This document shows positions 1 to 5,713 of a stretch of DNA of 6,105 nucleotides, piece after piece. The translations under genes and the position numbers were made by a program. A model generated the notes under the pieces. The model made no database searches and was not told where the DNA came from. It was given only the letters and a program-made list of their open reading frames with translations. The stretch's first letter is position 1. Each line of letters begins with the position of its first letter. The DNA is from Sulfurimonas sp. Lineage in GTDB: Bacteria > Campylobacterota > Campylobacteria > Campylobacterales > Sulfurimonadaceae. The DNA is taken from contig JALSMC010000295.1 in the NCBI GenBank assembly GCA_026987995.1, positions 1-6,105 on the forward strand, read 5' to 3'.

Positions 1-1771
1 TGGTAAAACTTTTGCAATAGACATTAAGAGTGGTAAGCTTGTTTTTACTCTTCCTGTACATGTAGATATTATTAATGATATAGTTTTTAGCTCAAATGGG
101 AATTGGGTTGCAACTTGTAGTTATGATAGAAAAATATCTATTTTTTCTCTTGTAACAATGACTCCAAAAACAAAGTTAAAAGCACATGCAGGTGCTATAA
201 CTAAGATGAAGTTTTTAAATGGAAATAGACTTATCAGTATCGATAATAAGTCATCGGCTATTATTTGGGATATGTACAAAGGCAAGGTAATAGAAAGGCT
301 CCAAGGGATTCATGATGATGTAAGAGCACTTACTACTAGCAAGGATGATGAGTTTTTATTTTTAGGTACTGCTCTTGGTTATATTTTAGTCTATGATCTA
401 AAAAGTTATGAATTGGTTTCTCCTAAGTATATTAAAATAGCTTCACCTATTACTGCTTTAGAATTTGATGATGAAAAAAATCATCTCATTATAGGTACGG
501 ATGATGGGTTTATTATGTCTTATAATATCTATGAGGGTGAAGAAAAGCTTAAAAACATGCTCCAAAATAAAGAATTTGATGCTATTACTCAAGAAGCAGA
601 ATTAAATCCAATCTTAGCATATACTCAAATATATAATTTAGTATCAAACCTTTGGGAAAATACATTAGCAAAAGCAAAAATTGCATTGCAAAATGGTGAT
701 AAGGCTAAGGCTTTACTCCTTTTTAATACCTTTAAAAATATTCCAACAAAAAATAAAATAATTCAAAAAACAATCGCTGATTATGCCGAATTTGGTAAAT
801 TTTCCAAGTTTGCAAAAGAGGGAAAACTAGCACTAGCATATAGTCTGTGTAATACATACCCAACATATAAAGATTCCAAACTCTATAAGGCATTAGAAGA
901 GAGATGGAAAAAGACCTTTATTCAAGCACAAAAATATATACTTGACCCAAAAGGTATAGATAAAGCGAAAGAAATTATGATGCCATATAGAGGTATAAGT
1001 GAAAAAACAAAACTTATTCATGAACTTTTAACACAAGGCGAAGTTTATAAGCGTTTTCGCACGGCTATTGGACAAAAAGACTTTACCATGTGCTTTGAGT
1101 TAATTAAGCAACATAAGTTTTTAACAGAATTTCCTGAATATGAAGTGCTTATGAACTATGCAGATACTTTATATATCAAATCTCAAGAGTTACTGAGTAA
1201 AGGTGATACTAATTCAGCCATTAAAATGCTAAGAGTACTCTCTGCTTTTGATGACTTTAAAGAAGAAGTGAAAATACTTATGTTTGAGATAGAAACGAAG
1301 CAGAACTTTTTTAGTGCTGTTGAAAATGAGGAGTATGATAAAGCATATGATTTAATGACTCAAAATGAAGACTTAGAAGATACTCCAGAAGGACAAAAAC
1401 TACAAACACAGTGGTACAATGACCTTGCAAAAGCAAATGCATATGCTGTAAATGGTGATGCACTCAGTATCAAAAAAGAGTTAAACACATATATGAAAAT
1501 GCATGTAAAAACAACAGCCATAGCTACTGTATTTGCTTGGTGCTACATGGTGCAACTAGAAGATAGTGCGAGAGATGGTGCTTCTCAACATGCTTTAGAA
1601 AAAGGTATAAAAAATTATATGTTACATTTTGGTCTTCAAGAGCAGATTGAAAGCTATTTTATACTTTTTAAAAATAAATACCCTTCAACAAAATTAAATC
1701 TCGAACACCTAACACAAGGCTCAATGTCAATGTGGCGATCATCAATGATTGTTGCATCAATTTTAGACTAG
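1..1771 (+). CDS. WD40 beta-propeller protein with alpha-helical repeat C-terminus (5' partial)
   Basis: The frame is open from the left edge, so the gene starts upstream; 589 residues are visible. The ATG at 158 is internal, because the 52 codons before it encode a normal WD40 blade (SYDRKISIF). About four blades can be seen in visible residues 15-180, with typical ends such as SAIIWDMYKGK and GYILVYDLKSYE. The remaining 400 or so residues are charged and alpha-helical, with no membrane segment. Within them four tandem repeats of about 84 residues are visible by eye. WD40 propellers and helical repeat arrays are usually protein-binding scaffolds, so a scaffold role in the cytoplasm or periplasm is an inference; the N-terminus, and any signal peptide, is not visible. 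I do not recognise a named gene. It ends in TAG and is separated from ilvB by 114 bases with its own promoter, so it is not part of that operon. Confidence 0.88.
   Translation, partial: GKTFAIDIKSGKLVFTLPVHVDIINDIVFSSNGNWVATCSYDRKISIFSLVTMTPKTKLKAHAGAITKMKFLNGNRLISIDNKSSAIIWDMYKGKVIERLQGIHDDVRALTTSKDDEFLFLGTALGYILVYDLKSYELVSPKYIKIASPITALEFDDEKNHLIIGTDDGFIMSYNIYEGEEKLKNMLQNKEFDAITQEAELNPILAYTQIYNLVSNLWENTLAKAKIALQNGDKAKALLLFNTFKNIPTKNKIIQKTIADYAEFGKFSKFAKEGKLALAYSLCNTYPTYKDSKLYKALEERWKKTFIQAQKYILDPKGIDKAKEIMMPYRGISEKTKLIHELLTQGEVYKRFRTAIGQKDFTMCFELIKQHKFLTEFPEYEVLMNYADTLYIKSQELLSKGDTNSAIKMLRVLSAFDDFKEEVKILMFEIETKQNFFSAVENEEYDKAYDLMTQNEDLEDTPEGQKLQTQWYNDLAKANAYAVNGDALSIKKELNTYMKMHVKTTAIATVFAWCYMVQLEDSARDGASQHALEKGIKNYMLHFGLQEQIESYFILFKNKYPSTKLNLEHLTQGSMSMWRSSMIVASILD
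548..1558 (+). repeat. Four degenerate ~84-residue tandem protein repeats
   Basis: Within the WD40 protein, units begin at bases 548, 800, 1055 and 1307, giving spacings of 84, 85 and 84 codons. The first 47 or so residues of the four units align without gaps. Column 1 is L/F/F/F, column 10 is F/L/F/Y, column 16 is Leu in three units, column 36 is Trp in three, column 43 is A/A/S/A, and columns 50-51 are Gly-Asp in three. The Gly-Asp turn between helices recalls TPR-like solenoids. DNA identity between units is low, so this is an old protein-level repeat and not a recent DNA duplication. The alignment was made by eye. Confidence 0.6.
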
Positions 1772-1811
1772 TTTTAGTCTAAGTCACACCTTCTTTATCA
1801 AGCTTTTTTTT
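1763..1811 (+). terminator. Weak candidate terminator after the WD40 gene
   Basis: An 8-bp perfect stem, TTAGACTA (1763-1770) with TAGTCTAA (1775-1782) and loop GTTT, spans the TAG stop of the WD40 gene. A run of eight T follows only at 1804-1811. The stem is AT-rich and the T tract is 21 bases away, so this is not a classic intrinsic terminator. Its place at the end of a gene and just before a promoter is what supports it. Confidence 0.35.
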
Positions 1812-1813
1812 AA

Positions 1814-1849
1814 CCTTTAATATAGCTACACTTTAGTATAATCACGTAA
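1814..1849 (+). promoter_or_regulatory. Probable sigma-70 type promoter of the ilvB operon
   Basis: A consensus -10 box TATAAT lies at 1837-1842, preceded by an AT-rich stretch with T tracts. No good -35 hexamer is visible; TTTAAT at 1816-1821 is the nearest and has only 15 bases of spacing. Weak or absent -35 boxes with upstream AT periodicity are usual in Campylobacterota. Transcription would start near 1849, leaving a leader of about 37 bases. That is too short for a leader-peptide attenuator or a T-box, so neither kind of control is indicated here. Confidence 0.6.
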
Positions 1850-1885
1850 TATATAAAAAATTATAATTTTTAGAGGAGACTTTTC

Positions 1886-3583
1886 ATGCAAATAAGTGGT
1901 GCACAGATGGTCATTGAAGCTTTTATTGCTGAGGGTGTAGACACAGTTTTTGGTTACCCTGGTGGGGCAATTATGAATGTTTATGATGAGATATACAAGC
2001 AAGACAAATTTCAACATATTTTAAATCGTCACGAGCAAGCTTCTGTCCATGCGGCTGAGGGTTACTCTAAGGCAAGTGGAAAAGTCGGTGTGGCTATGAT
2101 TACATCTGGTCCTGGATTTACAAACGCAGTAACTGGTTTAGCGGATGCTTATATGGATTCTATTCCTTTAGTTGTTATCTCTGGGCAAGTTCCTATGAGT
2201 CTTATTGGAACAGATGCATTTCAAGAGATAGATGCTGTTGGTATTTCTCGTTCTTGTACAAAACATAACTATCTTGTAACTGATGCAAAAGATTTACCTC
2301 GTGTACTTAAAGAGGCATTTTATATCGCTCGTAGTGGTCGTCCGGGTCCTGTTCATGTTGATATTCCTAAAGATGTTACAGCTCAAATCGCAGAGTTTGA
2401 TTATGAAATTGAACTTGATTTAGAGACTTATAAACCTCACACAAAAGGGAATCCTCGTCAGATTAAAAAAGCTATAGAAGCTATAGCTGCGGCGAAACGC
2501 CCACTTTTTTATCTTGGTGGTGGTATCATCAATGCAAACGCAGCATATGAAGTAAGAGAGTTTGTTCAAAAGACAGGAATTCCTGCTGTTGAGACTTTTA
2601 TGGCTCGTGGAGTGCTCAGTCATGATGATGAGTTACTTATAGGTATGCTTGGTATGCACGGAAGCTATGCTTCAAATATGGCGATGAGTGAGACAGATTT
2701 AGTCATCGGTCTTGGTGTGCGTTTTGATGACCGTGTAACAGGAAAGCTTTCTGAATTTGCTAAAAATGCAGATGTTATTCATGTAGATATTGACCCTGCA
2801 TCTATCTCAAAGCTTGTAAATGCAGACTACCCAATAGTAGGGGATGTTAAAAATGTTGTAACTGATATGCTAGAACAAGTTGGTAAAATAGATAGCGAAA
2901 ACTATGAATCTTGGAGAGAAACTATCATTAACTTTAATGAGTTACATCCTCTGACTTTTCATGAAGATACAGACCGTATTAAACCGCAGTGGGTTGTAAA
3001 ACGTGTGGGTGAGCTTCTTGGTGATAGTGCAAATATCTCTACAGATGTTGGACAGCACCAGATGTGGACAGGACAGTTTTATCCATTCACACGTCCTCGA
3101 CAGTTTATAAGTTCATCTGGACTTGGAACTATGGGTTTTGGTTTTCCAGCGGCTATCGGTGTTAAAGCAGCATCTCCTGAGAAGACTTCTATCAACTTTA
3201 CAGGTGATGGCTCAATTCTTATGAATGTTCAAGAGCTTATGACAGCAGTTGAGAAGAAAATACCGGTTATCAACATCATACTAAACAACAACTTTCTTGG
3301 TATGGTCCGTCAGTGGCAGACACTTTTTTACGATAAACGCCATGCTGAAACAGACCTCAGTGTTCAGCCTGACTTTGTAAAACTTGCAGAAGCTTTTGGT
3401 GGAATAGGGTATAGAGTTAAAACAAAAGAAGAGTTCGATGCAGCACTTAAAGATGCGGTTGAAAAAAATGTAGTTGCTTTTATAGAAGTAATAGTAGAGA
3501 GAATGGAAAATGTTATGCCGATGGTTCCATCAGGTGGAAGTCTGTTTAACATGATGTTACTAGAAAAAAAGGGAGATAAGTAA
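1886..3583 (+). CDS. ilvB: Acetolactate synthase, large catalytic subunit
   Basis: Thiamine-diphosphate enzyme that condenses pyruvate with pyruvate (or 2-oxobutyrate) to acetolactate (or acetohydroxybutyrate), the first common step to valine, leucine and isoleucine. All three domains are present in 565 residues, the normal bacterial length. The N-terminal pyrimidine-binding domain has the YPGGA motif at 24-28 and the catalytic Glu50 in RHEQAS. A central FAD-binding-type domain follows (about 190-340). The C-terminal pyrophosphate domain has the metal-binding GDG at 440-442 and Asn467-469. Trp477 in MVRQWQ, Pro103 in GQVP and Ser549 in PSGG match conserved positions around the active-site channel, where herbicide-resistance changes occur in plant enzymes, so the site looks wild-type. 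The start has a strong Shine-Dalgarno, AGGAGA at 1874-1879, six bases upstream. The stop TAA shares one base with the ilvN ATG, implying coupled translation. Symbols ilvI or ilvG are also used for this family. Confidence 0.97.
   Translation: MQISGAQMVIEAFIAEGVDTVFGYPGGAIMNVYDEIYKQDKFQHILNRHEQASVHAAEGYSKASGKVGVAMITSGPGFTNAVTGLADAYMDSIPLVVISGQVPMSLIGTDAFQEIDAVGISRSCTKHNYLVTDAKDLPRVLKEAFYIARSGRPGPVHVDIPKDVTAQIAEFDYEIELDLETYKPHTKGNPRQIKKAIEAIAAAKRPLFYLGGGIINANAAYEVREFVQKTGIPAVETFMARGVLSHDDELLIGMLGMHGSYASNMAMSETDLVIGLGVRFDDRVTGKLSEFAKNADVIHVDIDPASISKLVNADYPIVGDVKNVVTDMLEQVGKIDSENYESWRETIINFNELHPLTFHEDTDRIKPQWVVKRVGELLGDSANISTDVGQHQMWTGQFYPFTRPRQFISSSGLGTMGFGFPAAIGVKAASPEKTSINFTGDGSILMNVQELMTAVEKKIPVINIILNNNFLGMVRQWQTLFYDKRHAETDLSVQPDFVKLAEAFGGIGYRVKTKEEFDAALKDAVEKNVVAFIEVIVERMENVMPMVPSGGSLFNMMLLEKKGDK
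3571..3575 (+). promoter_or_regulatory. ilvN ribosome binding site inside the end of ilvB
   Basis: GGGAG lies within the last codons of ilvB, seven bases before the ilvN ATG at 3583. With the TAATG stop-start overlap it indicates translational coupling, suited to equal production of two subunits of one enzyme. Confidence 0.65.
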
Positions 3584-4059
3584 TGACTGAAGAAAATCAA
3601 AGAAGAGTAGTTTCAGTTATTGTTATCAATGAAGCGAGTGTTTTATCTCGTATCACTGACCTTTTTTCAGGACGTGGTTATAACATCACCTCTTTAACAG
3701 TTGCTCCAATTCCTGAGAGTAAATACTCGCGTTTGACTATTGTTACGGCGGGAAGTGTTCGTGTTATAGAGCAAATTACTAAGCAACTTCATAAACTTAT
3801 TCCCGTGCTTCGTGTGTATGAGCATGAAGATATGGTAGAAAAAGAGATGGCAATGATAAAACTACCGATAACTGAAAACCTTAGCGATATCAACACTTTA
3901 TGTGAAGCTTATAATGGAAAGATAGTAAACGCAGGTGAAAGTACTATTATCGCTATGGTTGCAGATGAACCAAAGCGAATAGATAACTTTCTAAATGCCA
4001 TCAAACGTTATAACCCTAAAGAGATAGTAAGAAGCGGTGCTGTAGCACTCGAGAGATAG
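3583..4059 (+). CDS. ilvN: Acetolactate synthase, small regulatory subunit
   Basis: Regulatory partner of IlvB that activates it and, in most bacteria, confers valine feedback inhibition. The 158 residues match the usual length. An N-terminal ACT domain (about residues 7-82) contains RGYNITSLTVAPIPES and KQLHKLIPVLRV. The C-terminal domain (about 85-158) contains KRIDNFLNAIKRYNP and ends with the family pattern EIVRSGAVAL. Aligned without gaps to my memory of E. coli IlvH (offset +5), Asn16, Ser22, Asn34 and Gln64 are kept. Ser19, in NEASVLSR, replaces the usual ligand-site glycine (Gly14 in IlvH). The gene overlaps ilvB by one base and is followed by lpxD after six bases. The symbol ilvH is equally used for this family. 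Confidence 0.96.
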   Translation: MTEENQRRVVSVIVINEASVLSRITDLFSGRGYNITSLTVAPIPESKYSRLTIVTAGSVRVIEQITKQLHKLIPVLRVYEHEDMVEKEMAMIKLPITENLSDINTLCEAYNGKIVNAGESTIIAMVADEPKRIDNFLNAIKRYNPKEIVRSGAVALER

Positions 4060-4065
4060 ACTACT

Positions 4066-5016
4066 ATGAAACTTAGTGAAATCGCACAACTAATAGGTGC
4101 TGAGTTCACTGGAGATGATATAGAAATCACTTCAATGAACACACTCTCAGAGGCAAGTGCAACAGAAATTTCTTTCGTTGCAAATGTCAAATACATAAAA
4201 GAAATCCCCTCATCAAACGCAGCTGCAATCATCTGTGATACAAAAACAAAAGATAAAGTTCCTTCTACTTGTACAGCACTAGTTGTTGATGCTCCTTATT
4301 GGGAAATGGCAACTTTAACTGCTAAGTTCGCTCCTGCTCTCGAAGATAGTAATGCTCCTAAAGCAATAATAGGTGAGGGTACTAATATATCTGCTAAAGC
4401 TGAGATAGCCAATGGTGCAAAAGTCGGGAAGAACTGTAACATTATGGCTGGTGTCTATATTGGTTCTCAAGCTATCATCGGTGATAATACAACTCTTTAT
4501 CCTAATGTTGTAATTTACAGAGACTGCAAGGTCGGTAACTCGTGTGTTATCCATGCTGGAACAGTTGTCGGAAGTGATGGTTTTGGTTTTGCTTCTGATA
4601 AAATGGGTATACATAAAAAAATCTATCATATAGGAAATGTTGTTATTGAAGATGATGTTGAGATTGGCTCAAACAGTTCCATAGATAGAGCAGTTTTTTC
4701 AACAACTTATGTGAAGCAAGGTGCTAGACTAGATAACCTTGTCCATGTAGCACATAACTGTGAAATAGGCGAATACAGTGTTATAGCAGGTCAAACAGGA
4801 CTCGCAGGCTCATCTAAGCTTGGTCGTAGTAGTGTTTTTGGTGCACAGTCTGGAGTTGCAGGTCATTTAGAGATAGCCCCTTTTAACACTTTTGCAGCAC
4901 GTACGGGTGTTACGAAGAGTATTAAAGAAAGTGGTAAGATTTTTGCAGGATTTCCTTTCATGGATCATAGAGCATGGCTTAAAATTCAGGGTAAATTAGC
5001 TAGACTTATTAAATAA
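4066..5016 (+). CDS. lpxD: UDP-3-O-acylglucosamine N-acyltransferase (lipid A synthesis)
   Basis: Transfers a 3-hydroxyacyl chain from acyl carrier protein to the 2-amino group of UDP-3-O-acyl-glucosamine, the third step of lipid A synthesis, in the cytoplasm. The 316 residues are close to the family norm of about 320-340. The N-terminal uridine-binding domain (about 1-95) has Phe37 and Tyr43 in ISFVANVKY, spaced as the uracil-stacking pair of known LpxD. A left-handed beta-helix of hexapeptide repeats follows (about 98-275). The catalytic His230 lies in HVAHN, and His267 in AGHLEI has the same 37-residue spacing as His239 and His276 in E. coli LpxD. SDGFGFA and SSIDRA are also typical. The C-terminus carries the GFPFMDHRAWL pattern. 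These features separate it from LpxA. It begins six bases after ilvN with only a weak GAGAGA upstream, so it probably depends on translation from ilvN. The ilv-lpxD linkage is known in Campylobacter. Confidence 0.95.
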   Translation: MKLSEIAQLIGAEFTGDDIEITSMNTLSEASATEISFVANVKYIKEIPSSNAAAIICDTKTKDKVPSTCTALVVDAPYWEMATLTAKFAPALEDSNAPKAIIGEGTNISAKAEIANGAKVGKNCNIMAGVYIGSQAIIGDNTTLYPNVVIYRDCKVGNSCVIHAGTVVGSDGFGFASDKMGIHKKIYHIGNVVIEDDVEIGSNSSIDRAVFSTTYVKQGARLDNLVHVAHNCEIGEYSVIAGQTGLAGSSKLGRSSVFGAQSGVAGHLEIAPFNTFAARTGVTKSIKESGKIFAGFPFMDHRAWLKIQGKLARLIK

Positions 5017-5035
5017 CAATATAAGGGTTAAAATA

Positions 5036-5236
5036 ATGACAACGATTCCATTAAGTTCAACAAAAAAAGGTGTTATTTCGGTAACAAAAGTAGAAAGACC
5101 ATATGGTGAAGATAGTGCACCTGTAGCAAGTGTAGGTATATCACTCAGTGGTAATGCTGAGAGTCCTGAGTGGAAAGTTCATATTCCGATGGATAATTTA
5201 GATGATGTGATTGAAGCACTCAAAGCACTGCAGTAG
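5036..5236 (+). CDS. Small hypothetical protein, 66 residues
   Basis: I do not recognise this protein. It starts at an ATG with AAGGG at 5023-5027, eight bases upstream. It sits 20 bases after lpxD and 19 bases before the globin start, so it is very likely a real gene of the operon. The predicted layout is a polar N-terminus, short beta-strand-like segments (GVISVTKV, VGISLS, WKVHIP), then one amphipathic helix at the end (NLDDVIEALKAL). There is no signal peptide, membrane segment or cysteine. The strands-then-helix layout is faintly like small nucleic-acid-binding folds such as PC4, but no diagnostic PC4 motif is visible and I make no such assignment. Confidence 0.75.
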   Translation: MTTIPLSSTKKGVISVTKVERPYGEDSAPVASVGISLSGNAESPEWKVHIPMDNLDDVIEALKALQ

Positions 5237-5243
5237 TATTCAT

Positions 5244-5249
5244 AAAGGA
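5244..5249 (+). promoter_or_regulatory. Ribosome binding site that fixes the globin start at GTG 5256
   Basis: AAAGGA lies six bases before a GTG at 5256 that is in frame with the globin N-terminus. The ATG at 5254 overlaps this GTG but is in another frame and stops after 13 codons. The TTG at 5211 is in frame but lies inside the upstream gene and has no ribosome binding site. Confidence 0.6.
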
Positions 5250-5255
5250 ATTTAT

Positions 5256-5704
5256 GTGCCAAGAGAACTTTCGCAAAAAACCATCTCCATTATAAAAAAT
5301 TCAGCAGAGCTCATTACGTCTAATGATATAGAAATTTCTATTAGAATGTATGAACTATTATTTTTAAAATATCCAGAGTTAAAAAAATGTTTGAGGGCTT
5401 ATATCCAAAACAGTATATGCATTTAGCTGAGACTATTTCGGCATATGCTGTAAATATTCATATGATAGACCGATTGAAGCCTGCACTACAGGCGATAGCG
5501 GTAGAACATGTTAAATCAAATGTACAAGTAGTTCAATATCCTAAAATCGGAATGGCTTTGATAGAAGCGATTGAAGATATTTTAGGGGATAAGGCGACGA
5601 CAGAGTTTGTTGATGCTTGGAGAGAGGCTTATAAATTTGTTGCAAATATATTGATTGAGATGGAGCAAGAACTCTACAAGAGTCAAGAACTTATAAATTC
5701 TTGA
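5256..5704 (+). pseudogene. Single-domain globin (Vitreoscilla/Campylobacter type), interrupted by a -1 frame break at A7
   Basis: Two reading frames together encode one bacterial hemoglobin of about 149 residues, the usual length. Residues 1-44 are read from GTG 5256. Residues 45-149 are read one frame back from 5387. Numbered on the joined protein, heme-pocket residues of Vitreoscilla-type globins are all found: Tyr32 (B10), Phe46 (CD1), Gln53 (E7), proximal His85 in AVEHV, Tyr95 in QYPKIG and Glu137. Such globins bind oxygen or nitric oxide and often protect against nitrosative stress. The break falls in seven A (5381-5387) at the B-C helix end; eight A would restore one frame. Without shifting, translation ends at TAG 5424-5426, giving 56 residues and no heme site. 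The second frame stays open for 105 codons with all key residues intact. A sequencing error, a recent mutation or productive frameshifting therefore fit better than an old decayed gene. The tail overlaps the convergent aminotransferase gene by 14 bases. Confidence 0.8.
5381..5387 (+). other. A AAA AAA slippery heptamer at the globin frame break
   Basis: In the starting frame the codons read TTA AAA AAA TGT, so the run is in exact register as X XXY YYZ with all A. Both lysine tRNAs could slip back one base and continue at ATG 5387, giving Leu-Lys-Lys-Met-Phe-Glu-Gly and the complete globin. A 10-bp stem with one G-U pair (5411-5420 with 5441-5450, loop 20) lies downstream. It starts 23 bases after the heptamer, farther than the usual 5-9. 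No Shine-Dalgarno-like stimulator is seen at the usual distance upstream. Whether the site works in the cell cannot be told from sequence. Confidence 0.45.
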
Positions 5705-5713
5705 CAAACTCTT
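5678..5713. terminator. Hairpin across the convergent gene ends, possible two-way terminator
   Basis: GTCAAGAA (5682-5689) pairs perfectly with TTCTTGAC (5698-5705) around an 8-base loop. AAGA (5678-5681) can extend it with TCTT (5710-5713), leaving a bulge. The hairpin contains the stop codons of both the globin and the aminotransferase gene. There is no T-run on either strand right after it, so termination strength is doubtful. Confidence 0.4.

Noticed and set aside
158..160. ATG 158 as the true start of the WD40 gene
   Set aside because: The frame is open upstream to the window edge and encodes a convincing WD40 blade, and no ribosome binding site precedes this ATG.
1862..1867. A second TATAAT close to the ilvB start as a promoter
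   Set aside because: Transcription would begin at about the ribosome binding site, leaving no usable leader; the box at 1837-1842 is better placed.
1849..1885. A leader peptide, attenuator or T-box controlling ilvB
   Set aside because: The leader is only about 37 bases, with no run of branched-chain codons and no terminator/antiterminator pair.
1826..2017. A minus-strand reading frame over the ilvB promoter and start
   Set aside because: It crosses the promoter, leader and ilvB N-terminus, and its composition is that of an antisense shadow.
4315..4629. A 104-residue reading frame on the minus strand within lpxD
   Set aside because: It lies opposite strongly recognisable LpxD hexapeptide repeats, has no plausible start context, and shows no family features.
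5036..5236. The 66-residue protein as a PC4/YdbC-like single-stranded DNA-binding protein
   Set aside because: Only the broad strand-then-helix layout is similar; the characteristic PC4 motifs are not present.
5211..5426. A separate 71-residue gene starting at TTG 5211
   Set aside because: Its first 15 codons overlap the end of the 66-residue gene and lack a ribosome binding site; the rest is the globin N-terminus plus out-of-frame residues.
5387..5704. The downstream globin part as an independent gene starting at ATG 5387
   Set aside because: It would lack the first two helices with Tyr B10, has no Shine-Dalgarno sequence, and joins seamlessly to the upstream frame at the A run.
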